DNA from: an uncultured Alphaproteobacteria bacterium
GTDB lineage: Bacteria > Pseudomonadota > Alphaproteobacteria > Caulobacterales > Aquidulcibacteraceae
Direction of reading: 5' to 3'
DNA length: 43,417 nt
Assembly (NCBI GenBank): GCA_902826335.1
Contig: CADEEL010000012.1
Location: 42,149-85,565, forward strand
The position numbers and the translations under genes are program-made. Shown one piece after another: positions 25,908 to 34,599 of this stretch (the stretch's first letter is position 1; every line of letters begins with the position of its first letter). The notes below the pieces were generated by a model. That model saw nothing but the letters and a program-made list of their open reading frames with translations, made no database searches and was not told the origin of the DNA.

Positions 25908-26266
25908 CGCGCGCGCCGCAATTCGACGCTCACATGCCCATCCCCGTTCAGCACGGATGGTTTCTCCACACTCACGTCCACGGCGCGCACCAGCGGCGAG
26001 AGCGCGAGGCAATGGGCCGCGATGCGCTCGGCCACCGTCTCGATGAGTTTCGCTTCCTCGGCAAGGCCATGGCGGAGAAAGTCAAGCACGCGATCATAGT
26101 CGAGGGTCGCGGCGATGTGATCGTCCGCTGTGAAATCGTCCGGCGCATTGAGCGTGATCGCGATCGTGGCGATCAGCTTCTGCGCCGTCGCCCGCTCGCG
26201 CGCCGGCACGCCGACGCGCGCCTCAAACGGCGCGCGCGCGATGCGGATGGTGAGCGCGCCCGTCAC
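25904..26266 (-). CDS. folB: Dihydroneopterin aldolase
   Basis: This 120-residue tunnelling-fold protein starts at a GTG (26264-26266). It has the short conserved pieces of FolB: RVGVPARERATAQKL near the N-terminus with the catalytic-region Glu, DYDRVLDFLRHGLAEEAKLIETVAERIAAHCL in the middle, and VEKPSVL near the C-terminus with the active-site Lys. It converts 7,8-dihydroneopterin to 6-hydroxymethyl-dihydropterin in folate synthesis. It starts 10 bases after the amidase stop and ends overlapping the pteridine-reductase-like gene. folK and folP are not in this window. Confidence 0.92.
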   Translation of the reverse strand: MTGALTIRIARAPFEARVGVPARERATAQKLIATIAITLNAPDDFTADDHIAATLDYDRVLDFLRHGLAEEAKLIETVAERIAAHCLALSPLVRAVDVSVEKPSVLNGDGHVSVELRRAR

Positions 26267-26276
26267 TTACAGAAAA

Positions 26277-27761
26277 TCACCCCGCCCAGATCGGCGCGTG
26301 GCGTCCGATCCAGGGCTGCGCGGCTTCGAGTTCGTAGGCCAGCTCGATCAAGGTGCGGTCATCGCCCTTGGCGGCGGAGAACATGAGTCCGATGGGCAGA
26401 TTGTCCGAACTCATCGCCAGCGGCAGCGAGATCGAGGGCGCGCCGGCGGCGTTCTGCAGCGGCGTATAGGCCACATAAGTGGCGATCTGCGCGAAGGCGT
26501 CCGGATTGGTTGGCGCGAATTCGCCAAGGCGCGCGGGCGCCCGCGCCAGGGTCGGCGTCAAGAGCACATCCATATCGGCGAACATTTCGCTATAACGCGC
26601 CTCGGTTTCGGCGAGCACGCGCAAGGCATTTTGCAGCGCGCCGTTCGGCGCGGCTTGATACGCGCGCGTGAGATAAAGCGTCAGCGGTTCGACCAAGGTG
26701 TCGAGCGCAACGCCTGGATTTTCGCGCGCGATCTGCGCCACGGTTTGCGCCGCGCCGGACGCCCAATAGAGCGTAAACGCGTCATTGAAGGCGGGCCCAT
26801 CGAAATTCATGCGCGTTTCGCGCACCGTATGCCCCAGCCTGCGGCACAGTTCCGCGGCGCTTTCCGTCGCGGCGGCGACCTCCCCATGCGGCGCCGCGCC
26901 AAGCGCGCTGGGGATGGCGAGGCCAATGCGCAAACGCCGCGTAGAAGCGCCTGTCACCATGCCGATCGGCGGATAGACGGGCGAAATCGTTCGTTCGGTG
27001 ACCGCCATCCACGCCGCCGTGTCACGCACCGTGCGCGAGACGCAGCCGTTCACCGAAATCGAATGCGGCTCATTCTCATCGCCGCTTTGCGCGTAGCGCC
27101 GGCGCGAGGGCTTGAGGCCGACGAGACCGCAGCATGAGGCCGGAATGCGGATCGAGCCGCCGCCATCGCTCGCATGCGCCAGGGGCGCGACGCCCGCCGC
27201 GACGGCCGCGGCCGCCCCGCCGGATGAACCGCCGCTCGAATGCTCCGGATTCCACGGATTGCGTGTATTGCCGGTGAGCAGGGGCTCCGTCGTCGCGGTA
27301 AAGCCGAACTCGGGCGTCGTCGTCTTGCCGAACGGCACAAGGCCCCCGGCGAGAATGGAATCCATATAGGGCGTTTGCGACGCCGCCACGTGCGCGCGAT
27401 AAGCGCGCGAGCCGAACATCGTGGCCACGCCCGTCACGTTCATCAAATCCTTGATGAGAGTCGGCACGCCCCCGAGCGGCCCCTGGGGATTGGCGCTGGC
27501 GCGCGCGCGGCCATATTCATACGCCGCCGTGGCCATGAAATTGATGCGCGGCTGGATGCGCTCGGCCCGCGCGATGGCCGCTTCGAGCGCTTCGTTGGCG
27601 GTGATCTCGCGGGCGCGGATCCGGGCCGCGAGGCCCACGCCGTCTGAATCGCCCAGTGCGTCGGCGCTGGCGGACGCGGAAGGGGCCATGCCGGCGCATC
27701 CGGCCAGGCCAAGCGCCGAAACCCCGCCGAGCAGCGCGCGCCGCGAAACGTTCATGTCCAT
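26277..27761 (-). CDS. Exported amidase (amidase signature family)
   Basis: This 494-residue protein has a twin-arginine-like signal (SRRALLGG) running into a lipobox (LAGC, Cys22), predicting a Tat-exported lipoprotein. The amidase-signature triad is complete: Lys104 in GGVPTLIKD, the cis-Ser in GGSSGG (177-182) and nucleophile Ser203 in [11 protein letters not shown]. The family hydrolyses amide bonds of diverse small molecules, and also includes 6-aminohexanoate-cyclic-dimer hydrolase-like enzymes, which it resembles in the segment [11 protein letters not shown]-type region. It is not a GatA because it is exported. It heads the reverse run with folB 10 bases behind. Confidence 0.88.
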   Translation of the reverse strand: MDMNVSRRALLGGVSALGLAGCAGMAPSASASADALGDSDGVGLAARIRAREITANEALEAAIARAERIQPRINFMATAAYEYGRARASANPQGPLGGVPTLIKDLMNVTGVATMFGSRAYRAHVAASQTPYMDSILAGGLVPFGKTTTPEFGFTATTEPLLTGNTRNPWNPEHSSGGSSGGAAAAVAAGVAPLAHASDGGGSIRIPASCCGLVGLKPSRRRYAQSGDENEPHSISVNGCVSRTVRDTAAWMAVTERTISPVYPPIGMVTGASTRRLRIGLAIPSALGAAPHGEVAAATESAAELCRRLGHTVRETRMNFDGPAFNDAFTLYWASGAAQTVAQIARENPGVALDTLVEPLTLYLTRAYQAAPNGALQNALRVLAETEARYSEMFADMDVLLTPTLARAPARLGEFAPTNPDAFAQIATYVAYTPLQNAAGAPSISLPLAMSSDNLPIGLMFSAAKGDDRTLIELAYELEAAQPWIGRHAPIWAG

Positions 27762-27788
27762 TCTGGTCCTCCCGCTTACGGTGCGGAT

Positions 27789-27818
27789 GCTTGCGGCCGC
27801 GCGGCCTCGCGCGCAAGC
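27789..27818. promoter_or_regulatory. Compound palindrome in the amidase-tlyA divergent gap
   Basis: GCTTGCG (27789-27795) pairs with CGCAAGC (27812-27818), enclosing an inner GGCCGCGCGGCC palindrome. It fills nearly half of the 65 bases between the divergent amidase and tlyA starts and ends 8 bases before the tlyA ATG. It could form a hairpin in the tlyA leader or serve as an operator; nothing in the sequence decides this. Confidence 0.35.
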
Positions 27819-27826
27819 CTTGCCTT

Positions 27827-28555
27827 ATGGGCAAGGTGCGCCTGGATCAATTGTTGGTGGCGCGGGGCCTTGCCGAAACCCGGGCCAAGGCGCGCGCGGC
27901 GATCGAAGCCGGCGGCGTGATTGTCGCTGGCGCGACCGCTGTGAAGGCGGGGGTTTTGGTCGAGGAGGGCGCGGCGCTGGAGGTGCGGCCCGCCCATCCC
28001 TGGGTCTCGCGCGGCGGCGTCAAGCTTGCACACGCGCTGGATGTGTTTGGCGTCGATCCAGGCCGGCGCTTGTGCCTCGATCTCGGCGCGTCGACCGGCG
28101 GCTTCACGGAGGTTCTGCTGACGCGCGGGGCCGCGCGCGTCGTCGCCGTGGATGTCGGCCACGGCCAATTGCATGACAAGCTCAAGGCCGATCCGCGCGT
28201 GACCAATCTTGAAGGCCTCGATGCCCGGGCGCTGACGCGTGCGCACTTGCCGGCGGCGCCCGATCTCATCGTCGCGGATGTCAGCTTCATTGGGCTCGCG
28301 AAAGCGCTGCCGGCGGCGCTTTCGCTCGCCGCGCCGCGCGCCGATGTCATCGCGCTGATCAAACCCCAATTCGAAGCAGGGCCAGGCCAGGGCGATAAAG
28401 CGGGCGTGGTGCCCGAGCGCATCGCGCGCGAAGCGGCCGCCGAGACGATGGCCGCGCTCGACGGCCTCGAAGGCTTCGCGCTCTTAGCCTATTGCGACAG
28501 CCCGATCCGCGGCGGAGCGGGCAATCTCGAATTCCTCGCCCACGCGCGGCGGTGA
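27827..28555 (+). CDS. tlyA: TlyA-family rRNA 2'-O-methyltransferase
   Basis: The protein has 242 residues from the ATG at 27827. An S4 RNA-binding domain (VRLDQLLVARGLAETRAKARAAIEAGGVIV, 4-33) precedes an FtsJ-type methyltransferase fold with the SAM loop LDLGASTGGFTEVLL. Lys66, Asp151, Lys179 and Glu235 lie at positions matching the K-D-K-E catalytic tetrad of 2'-O-methyltransferases. TlyA methylates cytidines in 16S and/or 23S rRNA; the short type acts on 16S, and this length could fit either. In other bacteria it often sits with xseB and dxs, which are absent here. It is divergent from the amidase. Confidence 0.93.
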   Translation: MGKVRLDQLLVARGLAETRAKARAAIEAGGVIVAGATAVKAGVLVEEGAALEVRPAHPWVSRGGVKLAHALDVFGVDPGRRLCLDLGASTGGFTEVLLTRGAARVVAVDVGHGQLHDKLKADPRVTNLEGLDARALTRAHLPAAPDLIVADVSFIGLAKALPAALSLAAPRADVIALIKPQFEAGPGQGDKAGVVPERIAREAAAETMAALDGLEGFALLAYCDSPIRGGAGNLEFLAHARR

Positions 28556-28721
28556 GGGGGGGCGGCTTTGTCTCAGGTTGAACCGCGAGGGGGGAGTGTG
28601 AAGCGGCTGAACGTGTCGCCAATGCCGACATCGGTGCGATGACGGTAGAGCGGCGGGCGGTCGCCGAAAGCAGACAATGCGCACTCTGCGGTTCAGCGCG
28701 AAATGGAGCTGTGAGGCAGCA

Positions 28722-29354
28722 ATGGGCGAGGTCGAAAGGAAGGACTTGGGCGAGGTCGGTCGCACTTATGTCCGCGAGTATCTCCGGGACATAAACGTCT
28801 TCTGCGCCGCGCTGCTAGAAACCTTCGATTCCCACCCAGGCGAGGTGTTTACGTTTGCCCCTGCTGACACCACGCAGGACCGATTGTCCAGGTTTGAAAG
28901 AGGCGGCCTGCTTCCAGAGAACCTGTCCGGTGAAGGCGCCGTTGTGTTGCCAGACGGCAGCCAGTTGATATCGGTGGTTTCGCTCGTCGCGAAGCAGGTC
29001 GATCTTCTCCGAGAAACGATGGCGCGTGCGGGCGGAGCGGTTTGCATCGTGGACGATTTCAACCCACGCTGGAGCGAGCGGCCTTCTTGGCTGCCGCCCA
29101 CGGCCTTTGGTGTTGGTGAAGAGGTATATCATCTGCTTACACTGGCCCACGGCGAAGGCGACTTTCTCGCGGCCGCTTCAAACAAGACGCTCTGGCATGA
29201 CGTCTCAGCGGTGTGTCGTATTGCGCCTAGGCTGGATGACGCGCGCACGTCCACGCCTTCCGACCTACGCCTTAGCGCCGCCTCTGCAATGTTGATCACC
29301 TGCGCCGCCTACGACGGCGAAGGGTTCGTGGCATGGCGACGAACGTCTGTTTAG
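28722..29354 (+). CDS. Hypothetical protein, family not recognised
   Basis: The protein has 210 residues from the ATG at 28722, with GAGGCAGCA upstream; an ATG at 28677 has no such site. No signal peptide or membrane segment is evident. It looks like a globular soluble protein with an acidic, aromatic middle (VDDFNPRWSERPSWLPPTAFGVGEEVYHLL) and two Cys near the C-terminus. Codon choice is less GC-extreme than in its neighbours (many T- and A-ending codons), hinting at recent acquisition. It is isolated: 166 bases after tlyA and 91 before the next gene. No function is proposed. Confidence 0.6.
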   Translation: MGEVERKDLGEVGRTYVREYLRDINVFCAALLETFDSHPGEVFTFAPADTTQDRLSRFERGGLLPENLSGEGAVVLPDGSQLISVVSLVAKQVDLLRETMARAGGAVCIVDDFNPRWSERPSWLPPTAFGVGEEVYHLLTLAHGEGDFLAAASNKTLWHDVSAVCRIAPRLDDARTSTPSDLRLSAASAMLITCAAYDGEGFVAWRRTSV

Positions 29355-29445
29355 GGCCAAACTCTGCTGTTGCGCGGCCGCTTCGCCGCTGGCGGTCTTT
29401 CAATTGGCGCGCTGCGGCGTAGGGTGGCGTCCTGGAGAGACAATC

Positions 29446-29880
29446 ATGCGCGCACCGATCCTGCTTGCGGCTTTGGCGCTCTGCGTCAGCTGCACGTCCT
29501 TACCATTCGTCGGCGCCGGCGCGCCGAACCGGCCAGCGTGCGCTGAGCCGCCGATCGTCATCTATTTCACGCCGGAGAGCGACGCTGTTCCGCAGGCCGC
29601 CGCGCCGCTTATCGCCCATGCGCGCGAGGCGGTCGCCCAATGCCGCGCGCAAGGGGGAACGCTGCGGCGCGTCGTCGTGCGCGCCTATCCGGACGCAGGC
29701 GAGACAGGGCCCGAAGCTGATCGCGCCGCGCTCGCGCGCGCCGAGGCGGTGGTGGCGGCCTTGGTGGAGGCCGGCCTGCCGGGCGAGCGCGTCGTCGCCG
29801 TTGATTATCGGCGCGGCGAACACGCCGATCCCACGCACATCATGCGCCGCCACGCCGATATCAGCTTCGATATGCGCTGA
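29446..29880 (+). CDS. Small secreted OmpA-like (probable lipo)protein
   Basis: The protein has 144 residues from the ATG at 29446 (GGAGAG upstream). The signal sequence ends in CVSC; Cys16 would be the lipidated residue, although the lipobox is imperfect. The mature part resembles the OmpA C-terminal peptidoglycan-binding fold: IVIYFTPESDAVPQAAAPLIAHAREAVAQC followed by RRVVVRAYPDAG and DRAALARAEAVVAALVEAGLPGERV. The classical NxxLSxxRAxxV signature is only partly kept, so peptidoglycan binding is uncertain. The SDR gene starts two bases after its stop, suggesting co-transcription. Confidence 0.72.
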   Translation: MRAPILLAALALCVSCTSLPFVGAGAPNRPACAEPPIVIYFTPESDAVPQAAAPLIAHAREAVAQCRAQGGTLRRVVVRAYPDAGETGPEADRAALARAEAVVAALVEAGLPGERVVAVDYRRGEHADPTHIMRRHADISFDMR

Positions 29881-29882
29881 GC

Positions 29883-30704
29883 ATGAACAACGCCGTCATC
29901 ATCGGCGCGGCGACCGGCATTGGCGCCGGAATCGCCGAAGCGCTCGCCGCGCGCGGTTGCGCCGTGTTGCTCGCCGATATTGATCTGGCGGCCGCCGAGG
30001 CGCGCGCAGAGGCTTTGCGTACGGGCGGCGCGGTCGCGCACGCCGCCTTCGCTGATCACGCCGATCAGGCCAGCCTCGATAACCTGGCGGATCAAGCGTT
30101 TGAGAAGTTCGGCGCGCTTGATCTCGTGGTTGCGAACGCCGGCGTCGGCGCGGGCGGGCCGCTCTATTCCACGCCGCAACGCAATGTCGATTGGGTGCTC
30201 GCCGTCAATCTCGTTGGGCCGATCGGCGTCGCGCGCGCTTTTCTGCCGCGCATGATCGAGGCGGGCCGGCCCGCGCGCTTCGCGCTCACCGCATCCGAAC
30301 ACGCGCTGGGCCTGCCCCCGCGCGGCGGGCAGGCGTCGATCTATACGGTGTCCAAGCATGGCGCGCTGGCCGTGGCGGAAACGCTGCGGCGCGATCTTGA
30401 GGGGACGCAGGTCTCAGTGTCCGTCGTGTGCCCGGGCATCGTGGCGACTGAAATCTGGAATCCGCTGCGTACGCGTCATGAGCGCTTTGGCGGCCCGCGC
30501 GAACTCGATCCCGCACGCCGCCCCGATCCCGCGCGCGGCCTCACGCCCGCCGAAGCCGCGGAACGCATCCTGGCCGGCTTCGACGCCGGCGAATTTTTCG
30601 TGTTCACCCATGGGCGCGACATCGCCGAGGTTCATGCGCGGCGCGCACGGGAGATCGAAGGCGCGCTCGAACGGTTCCGCGGACGCTACGGCCCGAACGA
30701 ATAG
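29883..30704 (+). CDS. Short-chain dehydrogenase/reductase
   Basis: The 273-residue classical SDR has the cofactor motif GAATGIG (8-14), NAG (85-87), and catalytic Ser138, Tyr154 and Lys158 (YTVSK). An Asp at the end of beta-2 (LLADID) favours NAD(H). The C-terminus carries a charged helical extension (EVHARRAREIEGALERF) after VVCPGIVATEIWNP. Substrate cannot be read from sequence. It is closely coupled to the lipoprotein gene upstream, and its end overlaps that of the convergent porin gene by 19 bases. Confidence 0.9.
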   Translation: MNNAVIIGAATGIGAGIAEALAARGCAVLLADIDLAAAEARAEALRTGGAVAHAAFADHADQASLDNLADQAFEKFGALDLVVANAGVGAGGPLYSTPQRNVDWVLAVNLVGPIGVARAFLPRMIEAGRPARFALTASEHALGLPPRGGQASIYTVSKHGALAVAETLRRDLEGTQVSVSVVCPGIVATEIWNPLRTRHERFGGPRELDPARRPDPARGLTPAEAAERILAGFDAGEFFVFTHGRDIAEVHARRAREIEGALERFRGRYGPNE

Positions 30705-31885
30705 GCCTCCAGTTCCACGCTGACGCGCAGACCAGCGACGAAGGCGTCCTCAATGCCGCGATCGCCGGCGGGATGGCGAACAAATTGGAAATCTGGTTGC
30801 ACGACGATGTGGTCGGTCAGCCGATCGGAATAGGTGACTTCAAATTGCAGTTCAGACGCCGCCATGGAGGCGCCGAGATTGATCTGATTGGCGCGGTAGC
30901 CGTCGGAGAGAAAGCCTTGGTTGACGCCGATTGAAAACACGCTGTCCGGCCGCGAGGCGAACACGTGTTCAACGATGAAGCCTCCCTGCCAGCCGCCGGC
31001 GAAGGGCGTCGTGTCGCCGTCGGAGAGGCCGGCGCGGAAAAACGCTGTGATGGCGCGTGCGGCGTCCTCCTCCGTCAGCCGCCGCTCGGCGACGACATAG
31101 AGTCCGCGCGCGCCGCGCTGAATGGGATCGCCGAACATGTCCACCTCGCGGATGTCGTCCTGGCGCTCGGTGTAGCCCCACGCGCCGAGCGCGAGTTTGC
31201 CGCGCGTTTCAACGCCGATTTCACCGATGACGAGCGCGCCGTGCTCGAAGGAGGTGTCGACGCCGCCGGGATCGCCAATGACGCCCGCCGCGGCGTTAAG
31301 CACGGCCGCGCGCGCATAGCCGGCCTCGCCGAGGCGCCCATCGACGCGCACCGCCAGCGCCGTGGATGGAAAAATCGAAGGTCCATTGGGTCCGGTCGCC
31401 GCGATTTCAGAGCCGATGCCGAAAGCGGGCGCGATGAGATAACCCGCGGAGTCGTTGGCGTAGAATTCGCTGTTCACATCATAAAGTCCGGCGCGTAGCG
31501 TCAATCCGCCGAAATCCTGCTCGATCCAGGCCTCGAACAGGCGCAGTCGCTGCAGCGAGACTTCGATATTATCGACGCCTTGCAGTGTGCCGGCGTCGTC
31601 GTTCGGCATGGCGCCGGAGTTGTTGAGGATGTCGATATGCGCGCTTGCGCCGCGCCAGCCGATGAGGCGCGCGAGATCAGCGTCAAGCGTGACGTTGAGA
31701 TTATCGAGATAGCGTCCGCGCTGGGCGAGGCCGCCGTCGACGACACCCATCACGTCGCCGACATAGACCACGCCAAGCTCGAGGGCGCCGTCTTCTTCCG
31801 CGAAGGCTGGCGCCGCACACGCCGCCGCGCACACCGCCGCGCCAAGCGCGACCCTAGCCGCGCCGCCTGCCTTCAAACTCACCAT
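30686..31885 (-). CDS. OprB-family carbohydrate-selective porin
   Basis: The protein has 399 residues from the ATG at 31883-31885 (GGGGGCG upstream). It has a signal peptide cleaved after AFA, then a beta-barrel sequence of alternating hydrophobic strands ending in a polar C-terminus. Family-like stretches include [32 protein letters not shown] and [35 protein letters not shown], typical of OprB porins, along with the SPFPTTALA-type segment (here [12 protein letters not shown]). OprB proteins pass sugars across the outer membrane; the ligand here is unknown. It is divergent from the chemoreceptor gene with a shared upstream region of about 100 bases. Confidence 0.85.
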   Translation of the reverse strand: MVSLKAGGAARVALGAAVCAAACAAPAFAEEDGALELGVVYVGDVMGVVDGGLAQRGRYLDNLNVTLDADLARLIGWRGASAHIDILNNSGAMPNDDAGTLQGVDNIEVSLQRLRLFEAWIEQDFGGLTLRAGLYDVNSEFYANDSAGYLIAPAFGIGSEIAATGPNGPSIFPSTALAVRVDGRLGEAGYARAAVLNAAAGVIGDPGGVDTSFEHGALVIGEIGVETRGKLALGAWGYTERQDDIREVDMFGDPIQRGARGLYVVAERRLTEEDAARAITAFFRAGLSDGDTTPFAGGWQGGFIVEHVFASRPDSVFSIGVNQGFLSDGYRANQINLGASMAASELQFEVTYSDRLTDHIVVQPDFQFVRHPAGDRGIEDAFVAGLRVSVELEAYSFGP

Positions 31886-31988
31886 TGAATTCGCCCCCGT
31901 CCGCGCATGCAACCTAAAGGCGGATGTGAAACACATCCTTAACGGCGGCTGCGCGAGATACGGTGCGGCCGAACCTAGGAGCTCGCTG

Positions 31989-34031
31989 GTGTTCAATTCA
32001 CTCGACCGCGCCGCGCTAGGCGCGAGCGCCTCGATTTTCGCCCTGGTGGGCTTGTGCGGCGGCGTGGGTGTCTGGTCGGTGACGACGCTGACAGCGGGGC
32101 TCGACGATTCGCAGCGCACGTCCGATCTCATCCGCACCCATCTCACCGCCGACATGATGCATGACGCCATCCGCTCGGACGTGCTGGCGACCTTGATGGC
32201 GAACAATCCCGCCTCCGGGCTGACGCACGAGTCCGCGCGGGCCGATTTTCGCGAACACATGGAGGAGTTTCGCGCGAGCATCAGCGCGGAATTCGAATTG
32301 GCGGAGACTGAGGCCGAGCGCGCCGCGCTCGCCGATGTGCGCGCGCCGCTAGAGGCCTATGCGCAATCGGCCGAGCGCATTTTCGACCTGGCCGAGACCG
32401 ATCCCACGGCAGCGACTGCCGCTCTTGCTGGATTTTTCCAGCAATTCGGTCTGCTGGAAGAATCCATGGGAGCCATAACCGAAACGATCAGCGCCAGCGC
32501 TGGCGTTGCGCGTCGCAACGCCGAGCAAAGCGGGCTTCTGGCGACGGTTCTGATGCTGGGCGCGCTCGCGCTCGCTCTGGCGGCGACGGCTGGGCTCGCC
32601 TTTGGCGCGCGGCGCTTTCTGGTGCGGCCGCTCTTGATTTTGACCGACGCGATGAAGCGGCTCGCCGGCGGCGATCTCTCAATGGAAGTGCCGTCCCTCA
32701 CGCGGCGTGACGAAATCGGCGCCATGGCCGGCGCGGTGGAGCAGTTCAAGCAAGCGGGGATGGAGAAACTTCGCCTCGAGGAAACGGCCGAGCGCCAGCG
32801 CCTCGAAGCCGAAGCGCGGCGGCGAGAGGCTGAAGAGGAGAAGGCGCGCAATGAGCGTGCTCAGCACGCCGCCGAAGAGCGCCAGCGCGCTGAACTTGAG
32901 GGTGAGCGTGCACGCAGCGACGCCGCGCAGCGCGACCTTGAGGACAAGCAACGCTCGGAGGCGGAGGCCGAGCGCCAGCGCAATGAAGCGGCGCGCCGCG
33001 CGCAAGAAGAAACGGCGCGCATCGAAGTCGAGGCCGAACGGGCCAAGGCCGAAGCGGTGCGCCAAGCCTTGGCGGACGCGCAGGCGGGCGTGGTCGCCGC
33101 GCTTGCACGGGGCCTTGAAGCCGTTGCGAAGGGCGATTTGACCGCGCGCCTCACCACGGAATTTCCTCCGGACTACGAAAAGCTCCGCGCCGATTTCAAC
33201 AATGCGGTCGCTAAGCTTGAAGACGCGATCCGCGACGTGTCGGTCAATGTCGAGGCGATCCGGTCCGGCGCGGGGGAAATCTCGCAAGCGGCGGACGATC
33301 TGTCGCGTCGAACCGAGAACCAAGCCGCTAGCCTTGAGCAAACCGCCGCCGCGCTCGATGAGGTGACCGCGACCGTGGCCAAGACCGCTGCCGGCGCGCG
33401 CCAATCGTCTCAAATCGTGGGCGAGGCGCGCGCAGACGCCGATAAGAGCGGCGCGGTCGTCAAGCAAGCGATTGACGCGATGAGCGCGATTGAATCCTCG
33501 TCCACGCATATTTCGCAGATCATCGGCGTCATTGACGAGATCGCGTTCCAGACCAACCTTTTGGCGCTCAACGCCGGTGTCGAGGCCGCGCGCGCGGGCG
33601 ATGCGGGCCGGGGCTTTGCGGTCGTCGCCTCGGAAGTGCGCGCTCTGGCGCAGCGCTCGGCCGGCGCGGCCAAGGAGATCAAGGGCCTCATCCAGACAGC
33701 CGCCGAGCACGTTGAATCTGGCGTCGACCTTGTCGGTCAAATGGGCGACACGCTGCAGCGCATCGGCGCACGTGTTTCGCAAATCGATAGCGTCGTGCGC
33801 GAAATCTCGGCGTCCGCCGAGGAGCAATCGGGCGGGCTGCGCGAGGTTAATGTCGCGGTCAATCAAATGGATCAGACCACGCAGCAGAACGCCGCCATGG
33901 TTGAGGAAAGCACCGCGGCCAGCCATTCACTGGCGCAAGAAGCTGAAGCCCTTGCCAATCTTGTGAGGCGCTTCCGCATCGCGGAGGCGGCGCGGGAAAC
34001 GTCGATCGTGCGCGCACGTCGCGTGGCCTAA
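31989..34031 (+). CDS. Methyl-accepting chemotaxis protein with double HAMP and charged coil
   Basis: The protein has 680 residues if it starts at the GTG 31989 (TAGGAGC seven bases upstream); a GTG at 31926 is an alternative. TM1 is about 10-32, a periplasmic sensor about 33-180, TM2 about 182-208, then HAMP. An unusually long Glu/Arg/Ala-rich helix (about 255-375) leads to a second HAMP-like segment ([14 protein letters not shown]) and the signalling domain with the invariant hairpin tip [27 protein letters not shown]. There is no CheR/CheB tethering pentapeptide at the C-terminus. It diverges from the porin gene, which hints at a shared signal (the ligand may enter by that porin). Confidence 0.93.
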   Translation: MFNSLDRAALGASASIFALVGLCGGVGVWSVTTLTAGLDDSQRTSDLIRTHLTADMMHDAIRSDVLATLMANNPASGLTHESARADFREHMEEFRASISAEFELAETEAERAALADVRAPLEAYAQSAERIFDLAETDPTAATAALAGFFQQFGLLEESMGAITETISASAGVARRNAEQSGLLATVLMLGALALALAATAGLAFGARRFLVRPLLILTDAMKRLAGGDLSMEVPSLTRRDEIGAMAGAVEQFKQAGMEKLRLEETAERQRLEAEARRREAEEEKARNERAQHAAEERQRAELEGERARSDAAQRDLEDKQRSEAEAERQRNEAARRAQEETARIEVEAERAKAEAVRQALADAQAGVVAALARGLEAVAKGDLTARLTTEFPPDYEKLRADFNNAVAKLEDAIRDVSVNVEAIRSGAGEISQAADDLSRRTENQAASLEQTAAALDEVTATVAKTAAGARQSSQIVGEARADADKSGAVVKQAIDAMSAIESSSTHISQIIGVIDEIAFQTNLLALNAGVEAARAGDAGRGFAVVASEVRALAQRSAGAAKEIKGLIQTAAEHVESGVDLVGQMGDTLQRIGARVSQIDSVVREISASAEEQSGGLREVNVAVNQMDQTTQQNAAMVEESTAASHSLAQEAEALANLVRRFRIAEAARETSIVRARRVA

Positions 34032-34036
34032 GCAAA

Positions 34037-34060
34037 AGCCCCGGCGTTTCCGCCGGGGCT
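34037..34060 (-). terminator. Intrinsic terminator between MCP and glycine-zipper genes
   Basis: A perfect 10-base-pair stem, AGCCCCGGCG against CGCCGGGGCT, encloses a four-base loop. On the minus strand the stem runs into TTTTGC, giving a rho-independent terminator for the glycine-zipper gene (its stop is 22 bases away). On the plus strand the hairpin follows the MCP stop by five bases and is preceded by AAAA, so it may serve both convergent genes. Confidence 0.75.
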
Positions 34061-34082
34061 CCGCATCGTGGCGCTCGCGCGC

Positions 34083-34538
34083 TTATTGTTCGGCGCGGTA
34101 CCAGTCGCCGTTTTGGTCACGGCACATATAGACTTGGTCCTGGCGCCAACGGCCGCGCTGATCGCGATAGCTCTGGTTGCGCCATTGGCAATCATAAGCC
34201 TCTTGGCCGTAACCGTTCTGGTAATAGCCATCGCCTTCCGGCTCGGGGTTGCAGCGCTGCGATGAGTTGCGCGCAATGGCCGCGCCTGCCGCGCCGCCCA
34301 GCACGCCGCCGAGGATCGTGCCCTCGGTGCGGTTGCCGTTGGCGGCCACGTTGCTGCCCAGCACGCCGCCGATGATGGCGCCGATCACGGCCCCGCCGGC
34401 GGTGCGGTCACGCCGGTCCTGCCGGCAGCCTTGTTCGTAATTATCGTAGCCGCGAGATTGATGGTCGGCATAGGCGGGCTGGGCGACGAAGAGGCTCGAC
34501 ACCATGGCCCCCAGGGCGAGAACGACTTGAGCGCGCAT
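34083..34538 (-). CDS. Secreted glycine-zipper (2TM) protein
   Basis: The protein has 151 residues from the ATG at 34536-34538, which has a near-perfect AAGGAGAT site. A signal peptide is cut after AYA (residue 24). The mature protein has a glycine-zipper segment of two hydrophobic halves, AGGAVIGAIIGGVLGSNVAA and GTILGGVLGGAAGAAIA (about 47-90), followed by a Tyr/Gln/Asp-rich C-terminus with three Cys. Related proteins (Rick_17kDa/YMGG-like) are outer-membrane or periplasmic and of unknown function. The strong ribosome-binding site and terminator suggest high, monocistronic expression. Confidence 0.82.
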   Translation of the reverse strand: MRAQVVLALGAMVSSLFVAQPAYADHQSRGYDNYEQGCRQDRRDRTAGGAVIGAIIGGVLGSNVAANGNRTEGTILGGVLGGAAGAAIARNSSQRCNPEPEGDGYYQNGYGQEAYDCQWRNQSYRDQRGRWRQDQVYMCRDQNGDWYRAEQ

Positions 34539-34599
34539 GGAAATCTCCTTTTGTCCAACGCTATGGACGTGACAAAAGCAAACCCTAGCTGAACGCCGC

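Noticed and set aside
24026-27137. Several long forward frames opposite the radical SAM, SDR, folB and amidase genes
   Set aside because: Each is antisense to a gene with complete catalytic motifs; none shows a domain of its own.
32679-33926. Long open reverse frame (415 codons) opposite the chemoreceptor
   Set aside because: It mirrors the Glu/Arg-rich coiled coil and signalling domain; composition is shadow-like and there is no ribosome-binding site or domain.
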